A stretch of DNA of 14,327 nucleotides from Xanthomonas cassavae CFBP 4642 (lineage in GTDB: Bacteria; Pseudomonadota; Gammaproteobacteria; Xanthomonadales; Xanthomonadaceae). Below, in pieces: positions 8,151 through 13,810 of the stretch (position 1 is its first letter; each line of letters starts with the position of its first letter). Where the stretch lies: contig NZ_CM002139.1 of NCBI RefSeq assembly GCF_000454545.1, positions 4,101,820 to 4,116,146 on the forward strand. The letters are read 5' to 3'. The translations under genes and the position numbers were made by a program. A model generated the notes under the pieces. That model did no database searches. It saw nothing but the letters and a program-made list of their open reading frames with translations, and was not told the DNA's origin.

Positions 8151-9844
8151 GCGGGGACCATCTGTAAGGCTTCAATCTTCACCTTCGGCAACAAGCGCTT
8201 GGTGAAGTAGGCATCTTCGTAATACTTGATCTTCTCGCAAAGCACTGGGCTTGGGATGCCTTCATAGAGGAAGACCTCCTTATCAAAGCCCATCGCCTTC
8301 AACTCCTGCGGCAGCATCAAGGCACGGCGTTGCTCGGTTTCGGAATAGGACACACTGCTTTGCTTGCCACTGGTGTGCGACTTGTTCTTCTTGCGCACCG
8401 TGGTGTAGCCGAGCATGTCCGAGTAGTCGTTGGCGTCTTGCTGCTCACGCGGGGCATAGACAATTTGCAAGGCATGGTTGGTGATGATGGTGCGCGAGAC
8501 ATCCTTGCCATAGGTCGCGTCCAGCTGCGCCATGCTCTGGATGATCGGCAGCAAGCGAATGTTGTAGCCAGCCATGTAGCTCACCGCGCTTGCAATGATG
8601 TCGACCCGGCCGATGGACGTGAATTCGTCCATCAGCAGCAAGCATTGATGTTTGAGCGCCGGGTTGTTCTGCGGCAGCTCTTTGGTGTTGAGGTTGATGA
8701 GCTGACTAAACAGCAGGTTGATCAACAAGCGGCTTTCGGCCAGCTTGTTCGGCTGGATGCCAATGTAGATGCTCATCTTCTTCTTGCGCACATCGGTGAG
8801 CAAGAAATCGTTGCCGCTGGTGGCCGCATCCAGGATTGGGTTGATGAACTGGTTGAGCGGCTCCTTGAACGTGCCCATGATCGAGGCGAACGTCTCTTCG
8901 GCTTGCGAGAGCAAATTGTCGAACGCCATCTTGGCGTCGCGGCCCAGGAAGTCGCGCTGAGAAAGATTTTTAAGGTAGCCCTTCAAGTCGCTCCCATCCC
9001 CAGACGACACGCGATAGAGCAAGCCAAGGGTTGGGAACATCCAGGTGTCTTTCGGGTGCTTGCGCTTGATCTGATCGTCCAAGCTATCGAACAGATAGAG
9101 CGTAAACGCCATGAACGCGTTGCGGGCCTGGCTCACCCAGAACTTCTGGGCGTCAGAGCCGTCTGGATAGAGCATCGCCGCGATACTCATCAGATCCGAC
9201 ACGCGAAAGGCGGGATCGGGCGAAATGTAGCTCAGTGGATTCCAGCGGTGCGTGCGCCCGTCTTCGGCAAAGGGGTTGAACAAAAAGACCTCTTGGCCTT
9301 GGCTCTTGCGCCAGCCGGAGGTCAGATCGAAGTTTTCCTGCTTGATGTCTAGGACCACCACCGAGCCTTGGTAGTCGAGCAGATTGGGAATGACGATGCC
9401 CACACCCTTACCGGAACGCGTGGGCGCGGCCAGGATCACAAACTGTTGCCCAGGTAGGCGCACCAACTTGCCACCGTGCTTGCCAACCACAATGCCGGTT
9501 GGCGACGGTTTGAGCATATCCTTCTTGGCCAGATCACTGCCGGACGCAAAGCGCGCATCGCCATGCAAGGCGGCGGCCTTCGGCTTGAACAGCGGAATCA
9601 GCAGCGCGATCCAGGCCAGGAGCGGCACGCCGAAGCCAATGGCGCCAGCCAGCTTGATCTTGCTGGCATAGGGAGCGAACTGCGGGAGGTCGAGCGCTTT
9701 GACGTAAGACCAGTAGGTGTCGAAGCTGAGCGGCCCAGCCACTTTCAACAGCATCAGGATCAACTGACCGGAGAGGTAGACCCCTGCGGTGAGGGCGAAG
9801 AGCAACAGCGCGATGGCGACACTGAGCTTGATCTTGCCGGTCAT
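8147..9844 (-). CDS. virD4: VirD4/TraG-family type IV secretion coupling ATPase
   Basis: This 565-aa inner-membrane ATPase recruits substrates, either a relaxase-DNA complex or protein effectors, to a type IV secretion channel. Two membrane segments lie at about 8-33 and 64-86. They are followed by the linker HGDARFAS, Walker A APTRSGKGVG (140-149), a small all-alpha domain (about 190-320) and Walker B CLLLMDEFTSIGR (401-413). A further conserved stretch is IRLLPIIQSMAQLDATYG. Length and motif order match full VirD4. Start ATG 9844 has GGAAGG nine bases upstream. The stop overlaps the next gene (ATGA), so the coupling protein is made with the putative antitoxin and effector. In Xanthomonas the all-alpha domain of VirD4 binds the XVIPCD of effectors, which fits the effector encoded in the same operon. 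No VirB genes are present in the window. Confidence 0.95.
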   Translation of the reverse strand: MTGKIKLSVAIALLLFALTAGVYLSGQLILMLLKVAGPLSFDTYWSYVKALDLPQFAPYASKIKLAGAIGFGVPLLAWIALLIPLFKPKAAALHGDARFASGSDLAKKDMLKPSPTGIVVGKHGGKLVRLPGQQFVILAAPTRSGKGVGIVIPNLLDYQGSVVVLDIKQENFDLTSGWRKSQGQEVFLFNPFAEDGRTHRWNPLSYISPDPAFRVSDLMSIAAMLYPDGSDAQKFWVSQARNAFMAFTLYLFDSLDDQIKRKHPKDTWMFPTLGLLYRVSSGDGSDLKGYLKNLSQRDFLGRDAKMAFDNLLSQAEETFASIMGTFKEPLNQFINPILDAATSGNDFLLTDVRKKKMSIYIGIQPNKLAESRLLINLLFSQLINLNTKELPQNNPALKHQCLLLMDEFTSIGRVDIIASAVSYMAGYNIRLLPIIQSMAQLDATYGKDVSRTIITNHALQIVYAPREQQDANDYSDMLGYTTVRKKNKSHTSGKQSSVSYSETEQRRALMLPQELKAMGFDKEVFLYEGIPSPVLCEKIKYYEDAYFTKRLLPKVKIEALQMVPA

Positions 9845-10009
9845 GACGCGCTGCCTTCCATCTGTGATCCCTGGCTTGTTTGAAAACGACCGTCCGCTCG
9901 CAAGATTACAGGATCACACCGCCCGCTCAGATCGGATGGGCATTGGCATCTGTGTAGGAATTGTCTGATCTGCACGCAGACCAGGACACCAGCAGCGAGG
10001 CCCGATGCA

Positions 10010-10372
10010 CTATGGGCTAGGCGGATCGCTGCGCTGGGCTTTGAGCTGCAATTCGGCGACGATCTTTCGCTGCTCTTCGACGGAAAGCTTGGCGAGCGCT
10101 TGGATGGCGTCTGCGACCTCATCGGTCTCGGCGAAGAAGGCAGCCAGTGGCATGCCGAGAGCGTCGGCCAAGCGCTTGGCGGTGCGTAGATCGCACTCGT
10201 TCACGCCCTTCTCGTAGCGATTGATGCGCGTCCTGGCCACCTCAGGAGCCAGTCCAGCGGCAACACCCAAGGCTTCCTGGGTCAGCTCGGCCTTCTGGCG
10301 CGCGTGACGTAGGCGGTTGGCGAAGATGAGACGAGCGTCGTCCAGATCCAAAATGTGACCACAAGCATGCAA
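10010..10372 (-). CDS. XRE-family helix-turn-helix transcriptional regulator
   Basis: This is a 120-aa DNA-binding protein of the Cro/CI type. The helix-turn-helix lies at about residues 15-75 (RLRHARQKAELTQEALGVAAG, then RTRINRYEKG and LADALGMPLAAFF), followed by a helical tail (EVADAIQALAKLSVEEQRKIV). The start is uncertain: the frame opens only with TTG codons (10372 or 10351), while the well-placed GGAGA plus ATG at 10388 lies in another frame. That suggests either a non-ATG start or a one-base indel near the 5' end. A perfect inverted repeat at 10411-10429 sits in its upstream region and is a likely autoregulatory operator. The gene is 165 bases upstream of virD4 on the same strand and may control that operon. 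Family call is firm; the target is inferred. Confidence 0.85.
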   Translation of the reverse strand: MHACGHILDLDDARLIFANRLRHARQKAELTQEALGVAAGLAPEVARTRINRYEKGVNECDLRTAKRLADALGMPLAAFFAETDEVADAIQALAKLSVEEQRKIVAELQLKAQRSDPPSP

Positions 10373-10410
10373 TGACGTGTTTGAGCATGAGGTCTCCGAC
10401 TTGCCTTGTC

Positions 10411-10429
10411 TGTTACTTTATCAGTAACA
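10411..10429. promoter_or_regulatory. Perfect inverted repeat, probable operator of the XRE regulator
   Basis: TGTTACT-TTATC-AGTAACA is a perfect 7-bp inverted repeat with a 5-bp spacer. It lies about 40-60 bases upstream of the xre coding region and about 165 bases upstream of the divergent lipoprotein gene. Size and position fit a dimeric XRE repressor site, possibly overlapping the -10 region of the leftward promoter (GATAAA on the minus strand). Function is inferred. Confidence 0.6.
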
Positions 10430-10592
10430 TGGTTCCGTCAGCCAATCAACTCCGACTGCCAAGCACCAACACCGGTCATTCCTGCCGGTGTGCGGAGGCT
10501 TGCAGTCATTGAGCGTGCCGGCAATCAGGGCATCCGAACCTGTCGGTCTGGTGGATCCCCAGCGCTCTTCCCTTCCTCTTTTGGAGATGCAC

Positions 10593-10904
10593 ATGTCAAA
10601 GCTTTGTTTGGCCCTGGTTGGCCTGATGTCGGTCTGTTTGGCCAGCTGCTCTGGCGGTGGCCCTGCTGAGACTGAGCGGGAGCACGCTTTTTTGCAGTTC
10701 GTCAAAGCGAACAGCAACGAAGAGGCGCGCATCGAAGACTTCGAGAGTAACCAGTGCACGAAGGCAGAAGGTGCGCCCAGCTACACCTGTGACGTAAGCG
10801 CCAAGGTTGAAGCCATGGAGCGGGACTTTGGTCATCAAATGGATGGGGTCTACACCTTCACCAAGGTGGGCGGCACTTGGAAGATCACCGGCCGCGTCCA
10901 ATAG
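10593..10904 (+). CDS. Small lipoprotein of unknown function
   Basis: This is a 103-aa protein with a clear lipoprotein signal: basic MSK, hydrophobic LCLALVGLMSVCL, then lipobox LASC with Cys19 as the acylated residue. The mature part is small and mostly beta-like. It holds two further cysteines (SNQC and YTC) that could form a disulphide, and ends with VYTFTKVGGTWKITGRVQ. I chose ATG 10593 because GGAG at 10583-10586 is correctly spaced; the in-frame ATG at 10587 abuts that site. It is followed 48 bases later by a co-directional membrane-anchored gene and likely shares its transcript. Many immunity proteins of Xanthomonas-type effectors are small lipoproteins, and some conjugative elements encode lipoprotein exclusion factors. 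Neither role is shown here. I do not recognise the family. Confidence 0.8.
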   Translation: MSKLCLALVGLMSVCLASCSGGGPAETEREHAFLQFVKANSNEEARIEDFESNQCTKAEGAPSYTCDVSAKVEAMERDFGHQMDGVYTFTKVGGTWKITGRVQ

Positions 10905-10942
10905 CCACCGTTGGCAATCAACGATGGTCCCATTCTGTTCTC

Positions 10943-10955
10943 AGGAGTTCACATG
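10943..10955 (+). promoter_or_regulatory. Ribosome binding site fixing the start of the interrupted membrane protein gene
   Basis: AGGAG at 10943-10947 is followed by five bases and ATG at 10953. This decides for 10953 rather than the earlier in-frame start at 10911, which would overlap the lipoprotein stop region and has no such site. Confidence 0.75.
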
Positions 10956-11207
10956 ACCGTTAGCACGTTTCTCATCTTGCTTGCCCTGGGCACAGCGGTG
11001 CTGGTCGCCGTTGCCGTCAATCGGGCTGACCGATTGCGCAGCCAGCGGGAGGTCTTTGGTCGGGAGTTTGATCGCTCCTATTTTGGGCGACAAGGAGCTT
11101 TGGCGGTCTCGATTGAGCGGTCGCGGTTGAAGATTCGTGTCGGCAGGACAGTGAAGATCTACCCGTTGATGGATATTCGCTCTTGGGAGAAGCACTGGCA
11201 CAACTCA

Positions 11208-11215
11208 AGGCGGGA
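11208..11215 (+). repeat. Target site duplication of the IS1595-family element, left copy
   Basis: AGGCGGGA directly precedes the left terminal repeat and recurs directly after the right terminal repeat at 12288-12295. Eight bases is the duplication length known for IS1595-family elements. An identical pair indicates a single, unrearranged insertion that is probably recent. Confidence 0.92.
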
Positions 11216-12287
11216 CCTGATTAGCCCCGACTCTCAGCCATGAAAATTGCTCGCTGCACGTAAAACCGGCTCTGGGCATGGTGTGGATTGCATCATGGCC
11301 GTGGCAAGTCGTGGCAGCATCTCGCGCAAGCGGAATCGACGATTAAAACGATAGGCCGCTTCTCCCAGGTAACGCCTTGCGTATTTGCCTTGCGCGATGG
11401 CGTGATACACGCCACTGATGGCGCGTTTGAGATTGCCCAGCACCACGTTGAGCCAACGTGCACCGGCCGTTTCGGTCGCGGCACGACCACCGCCAGTGTC
11501 CAGCGTGGTGTGCGCGTGGCCGGCGTCTTCTAGCCGGCGGAAGCAGGCCAGCCCATCGGTGTAGACCTCGCATTCGGGCGCCAAGCGACGGGCAATCCAG
11601 TCCTGCAGCGAGGTGTTGTCGAAGCTGCGCACCGGCTCGATCACCACAAAGCGCGGCGCGGTGAAGGTGGCATCGGTCTGCACCGCAATCAGGAACGCTT
11701 GTTTGTTCTCCGATCCGCGTCCGGCCTTGCCACCGTTACGCTCGCCGCCGAGATAGGCATCGTCGATCTGCACGAAACCCGCCAGTTTCCGCATGGATTC
11801 GCGCTCGGCCATAACCTGCATGATCTTGTGTTTCATCCGCCAGGCCGTCTTGTAGTTGACGCCCAGATGCCGCATCAACTCCAGCGCGGCCATGTTGGTT
11901 TTGGTCGAGGTCAGCAGGTGCAACGCCAGCATCCAGGTGCGCAGCGGCAGCTTGGTGCCTTCGAACATCGTGCCTGCAATCAGGCTGGTCTGATGCCGGC
12001 ACGCGCTGCATTGGTAGTAGATCGCAGCACCCCGCTTGAAACGCGAGCGCACGCGTCCGGCACAAACAGGGCAACGAAAGCCTTGCGGCCAGCGCCACTT
12101 GTAAAGCGCGCGATAGCACTTGGCTTCGGTGCCGTAGGACGCGAAGAACTCAGGCATCGACAATCCCGCTTGGAACTGCACGGCATTGATACTCATCACG
12201 CCACCTCGTTGGCTTCAGGTGACAGCAGCATCCACCCAGCGCGGCGCAGATCCTGCGACAGGCGGCTGATGGTCAGGGCTAATCAGG
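11216..12287 (-). mobile_element. Complete IS1595-family insertion sequence (1072 bp, ISXo2/ISPna2-like)
   Basis: The element is bounded by terminal inverted repeats starting CCTGATTAGCCC at each end (24 bp, 21 identical: 11216-11239 and 12264-12287). It is flanked by an 8-bp direct duplication. It holds one transposase gene that fills most of its length. Length, duplication size and transposase type agree with the IS1595 family. It splits a rightward membrane-protein gene and reads in the opposite direction. Confidence 0.93.
11234..12196 (-). CDS. IS1595-family transposase
   Basis: This is a 320-aa transposase. The N-terminal zinc ribbon has two CxxC pairs (CPVCAG and CSACRH). It is followed by the ISXO2-like region (SLIAGTMFEGTKLPLRTW, then HLGVNYKTAWRMKHKI). 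The catalytic part shows FVQIDDAYLGGE for the first Asp and EVYTDGLACF for the second. The third position lies in LGNLKRAISGVYHA, where Asn seems to replace Glu, as in the DDN subgroup. The C-terminus has AAYRFNRRFRLREMLPRL. ATG 12196 is preferred to the GTG at 12199 because GAGG then sits seven bases upstream. The stop lies within the left terminal repeat. No frameshift is seen, so the transposase may be active. Confidence 0.93.
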   Translation of the reverse strand: MSINAVQFQAGLSMPEFFASYGTEAKCYRALYKWRWPQGFRCPVCAGRVRSRFKRGAAIYYQCSACRHQTSLIAGTMFEGTKLPLRTWMLALHLLTSTKTNMAALELMRHLGVNYKTAWRMKHKIMQVMAERESMRKLAGFVQIDDAYLGGERNGGKAGRGSENKQAFLIAVQTDATFTAPRFVVIEPVRSFDNTSLQDWIARRLAPECEVYTDGLACFRRLEDAGHAHTTLDTGGGRAATETAGARWLNVVLGNLKRAISGVYHAIAQGKYARRYLGEAAYRFNRRFRLREMLPRLATAMMQSTPCPEPVLRAASNFHG

Positions 12288-12295
12288 AGGCGGGA
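12288..12295 (+). repeat. Target site duplication of the IS1595-family element, right copy
   Basis: AGGCGGGA, identical to 11208-11215, immediately follows the right terminal inverted repeat. Confidence 0.92.
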
Positions 12296-12455
12296 AGGAA
12301 CGATCACGGTCAGCGTTCGAGATGTGGACCATCCAGTCTGGACGATCAAGTTCGGCAGCGAGCGCGAGATGAACCAGTGGTATGAGATCTTGAATCAGGC
12401 GATCAATGAGGGCGAGAAGCTCTGACCGCTCGTTTTGCAAGCGGCTAGGGGCGGC

Positions 12456-12483
12456 TTGACGAAGAGCCGCTTTGTGCTACGAA
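12456..12483 (+). promoter_or_regulatory. Possible sigma-70-like promoter for the small gene at 12515
   Basis: TTGACG (12456-12461), a 16-base spacer and TACGAA (12478-12483) make a weak but plausible promoter. The predicted start is about 25 bases upstream of the small gene's ATG. The TTGACG also lies in the loop of a small stem (GCGGCT/AGCCGC), which could instead help terminate the upstream transcript. Only three of six bases match in the -10 box. Confidence 0.35.
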
Positions 12484-12514
12484 TCAAGTGCATCAGCCAC
12501 TTGGATTCTTCGCC

Positions 12515-12724
12515 ATGCCTCCTTCCGTCAGCCAGCAAGCCTTACCTCTGGACCACCAAGAACATCAACTCCGCCAAGCCCATGTTGAAGGCTGGATCGC
12601 CCAACAGCATGCGGCTGGCTTTGGCGTTGACCAGCACATGGCCGACGCCCTCAATGCGTATCTTGATGGCCGCTTCGATCTGCTTGGATTGCTGACAGAG
12701 CTTCGCCGTCCTTACTTGAACTGA
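12515..12724 (+). CDS. Small 69-aa helical protein, possibly antitoxin-like
   Basis: From ATG 12515 this encodes a 69-residue mostly helical acidic protein (HQLRQAHVEGWIAQQHAAG, then DALNAYLDGRFDLLGLLTEL) ending RRPYLN. An upstream in-frame GTG at 12488 is possible, but neither start has a strong ribosome binding site. Its last 74 bases overlap the 3' end of the relaxase gene on the other strand, so one of the two frames could be a shadow over that part. The helix pattern and the ending with an acidic helix and YLDG...LL..L recall short antitoxins of the VbhA type, but this is a weak resemblance. No toxin partner lies next to it. A small relaxase-accessory protein is also possible. Confidence 0.5.
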   Translation: MPPSVSQQALPLDHQEHQLRQAHVEGWIAQQHAAGFGVDQHMADALNAYLDGRFDLLGLLTELRRPYLN

Positions 12725-13520
12725 ACCGGCCAACGGACTGCCAATTTTCCGGAGCGTCGTCAGGCTCCATGCCTGGCCCTTGGTGCTCACGCTGGGCCTG
12801 CTCCGCCGTGTGGCCATCCGGCACGCTCAACAGTCGTCCCTCTTGGCGGTAGCGGGACAGAAGCTGCTCGAAGCTTGCTTGTCCTTGGACAAAGATTCCG
12901 TTGCCTCGCATCGCTTCCAAGCGTTCCGTCAAGGGCCGATGCTCAACCGATTTGCCGATGCCAGCTTGGGCAAGGTGTGCATTGATCCGGTCAGCGATCA
13001 TGGCGCGGATCCACTCGACTTCCTCCTTGCCATTCATGCGCCCGTCTAGCACACGCGTCTTCTGGGTCAAACCAGCGGCTTCCATGCACCTGGTTGTCGC
13101 AAGCAGATGGGCGTAGAAGTAGCGAGGATCATCTTTGGTCGGGCGATGGTAACTCGCTTGCAGGGCAAAGCCATATCTCTCAATCAGGCGATGAGCGATA
13201 TCGAGCACCAACGTCCAGCGCTTGGGCTCATCGAGTTCGTGTGGTAGCGCGATGGCGAAGTCGCGGCAGACGGTGCTGTTGCAGCGTCGCTCTGCCGCTT
13301 CTGCAGCGGCCCAAAGTGCTTGCGGGTCATCCGCCCATGCCGGCGAACCAGGTGGTGCCATGCAACGCGACTGGATGATGCCCGTCCTACCCCGGTAGTC
13401 GTGGCGCGCACCTGAGGTGGGATCGGTGAGCAGATAACCACCGCGATATGCCGCTGCGGCAAGCGCCGAATGCCCTTTGGCTCGGCTGTAAGTTTTGATG
13501 CGGGTGTGATAGATGGCCAT
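12651..13520 (-). CDS. MobA/MobL-family (MOBQ-type) conjugative relaxase, short, with an altered metal-binding motif
   Basis: This is a 289-aa protein with the MobA/MobL relaxase fold. It opens with MAIYHTRIKTYSRAKG and AAAAYRGG, where Tyr25 is the expected nicking residue. It continues with the family block ALWAAAEAAERR...RDFAIALPHEL. The metal site normally has a His and then HAH; here His125 (QASYHRP) and His138 are present, but the middle position is Tyr136 (RYFYAHLL). The domain ends with the HLAQAGIGKSVEHRPLTERL motif, and a short charged tail replaces the helicase or primase regions of larger relaxases. The ATG at 13520 has AGGA eight bases upstream. An inverted repeat sits just beyond, and a coupling protein gene lies in the same window. 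It probably mobilises the element, unless the His-to-Tyr change has inactivated it. Confidence 0.87.
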   Translation of the reverse strand: MAIYHTRIKTYSRAKGHSALAAAAYRGGYLLTDPTSGARHDYRGRTGIIQSRCMAPPGSPAWADDPQALWAAAEAAERRCNSTVCRDFAIALPHELDEPKRWTLVLDIAHRLIERYGFALQASYHRPTKDDPRYFYAHLLATTRCMEAAGLTQKTRVLDGRMNGKEEVEWIRAMIADRINAHLAQAGIGKSVEHRPLTERLEAMRGNGIFVQGQASFEQLLSRYRQEGRLLSVPDGHTAEQAQREHQGPGMEPDDAPENWQSVGRFSSSKDGEALSAIQADRSGHQDTH

Positions 13521-13530
13521 GTGTGTTTCC

Positions 13531-13558
13531 TGAGTCAGAGTTCATCAGTTCTGACTCA
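13531..13558. repeat. Inverted repeat just upstream of the relaxase start
   Basis: TGAGTCAGA and TCTGACTCA form a perfect 9-bp inverted repeat with a 10-base spacer. It lies immediately upstream of the AGGA ribosome binding site of the relaxase gene. It could be a relaxase or accessory-protein binding site controlling mob expression, an RNA hairpin in the leader, or part of oriT. Function is inferred from position only. Confidence 0.6.
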
Positions 13559-13660
13559 AGATTTAGCAAGGCTCAAGAGCGTAAGACAGCTATTTTCGAG
13601 GGTTCTACTTTGCCTGTTATGGAATCACGGCGGATTTCTATCGACCTCAAAGATCCAAAC

Positions 13661-13681
13661 TCACGAATAAACGTCACGAAT
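13661..13681 (+). repeat. Pair of short direct repeats
   Basis: TCACGAAT occurs at 13661-13668 and 13674-13681, with a 13-bp period. Such short tandem sites can bind a regulator or relaxosome protein. With only two copies they may be chance. Confidence 0.35.
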
Positions 13682-13759
13682 GACAATGCCTAGCGTTCCA
13701 CCTGAGAAATCGATTTACCATTTCACCAGAAATACTAAAAACATCTTAGCCGGATTTAA

Positions 13760-13787
13760 TTGACATGGAAAAATACCGATATAGACT
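13760..13787 (+). promoter_or_regulatory. Sigma-70-like promoter of the right-end gene
   Basis: A perfect -35 box TTGACA (13760-13765), a 16-base spacer and TAGACT (13782-13787, four of six matches) point rightward. Transcription would begin near 13795, about 15 bases before the ATG at 13811. The surroundings are AT-rich, as expected of a promoter. Confidence 0.55.
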
Positions 13788-13810
13788 GCAAGATAAATTC
13801 TTAAAATCCA

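Larger units (their letters stand above)
10953..12425 (+). pseudogene. Membrane-anchored protein gene interrupted by the IS1595-family element
   Basis: The 5' part (10953-11215) encodes an N-terminal membrane anchor (FLILLALGTAVLVAVAV) and a basic segment, then a beta-rich part (KIYPLMDIRSWEKHW). The 3' part lies beyond the insertion (12296-12425) and encodes SVRDVDHPVWTIKFGSERE followed by MNQWYEILNQAINEGEKL and a stop. Removing the IS and one copy of the 8-bp target duplication joins the two as ...HNSRREGTITVSVRD... in one open frame of 130 codons plus stop (393 bases), which proves the disruption. As it stands, translation ends at 11243 after 96 residues, the last few from IS sequence. The repaired protein looks like a single-pass anchor plus a PH-like or DUF4755-like beta domain; that comparison is from memory. 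Start ATG 10953 has AGGAG five bases upstream. Confidence 0.9.
13521..13810. other. Intergenic region between the relaxase and the right-end gene; candidate origin of transfer
   Basis: The two flanking genes diverge from this 290-base region. It contains the inverted repeat at 13531-13558, a pair of 8-bp direct repeats at 13661-13681 and a good rightward promoter at 13760-13787. Relaxase genes of this family often lie beside their oriT, so the nick site may be here, but I found no sequence matching a known MOBQ nick core. From about 13560 the sequence becomes clearly AT-richer than the rest of the window. Confidence 0.45.

Noticed and set aside
8330..9352. A 340-codon open frame on the plus strand, antisense to virD4
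   Set aside because: It lies wholly inside the virD4 gene. It has a low-complexity Arg/Val/Glu composition typical of an antisense frame in GC-rich DNA and shows no recognisable motif.
9841..10122. A 93-codon minus-strand frame whose stop overlaps the virD4 start as ATGA
   Set aside because: It begins inside the xre gene in another frame with a Ser/Pro/Arg-rich shadow sequence. The part beyond xre has no start with a ribosome binding site. The ATGA overlap could be chance.
11699..12385. A 228-codon plus-strand frame across the IS1595 element
   Set aside because: It is antisense to the transposase and runs across the IS boundary into a gene remnant in another frame, so it cannot be an old gene.
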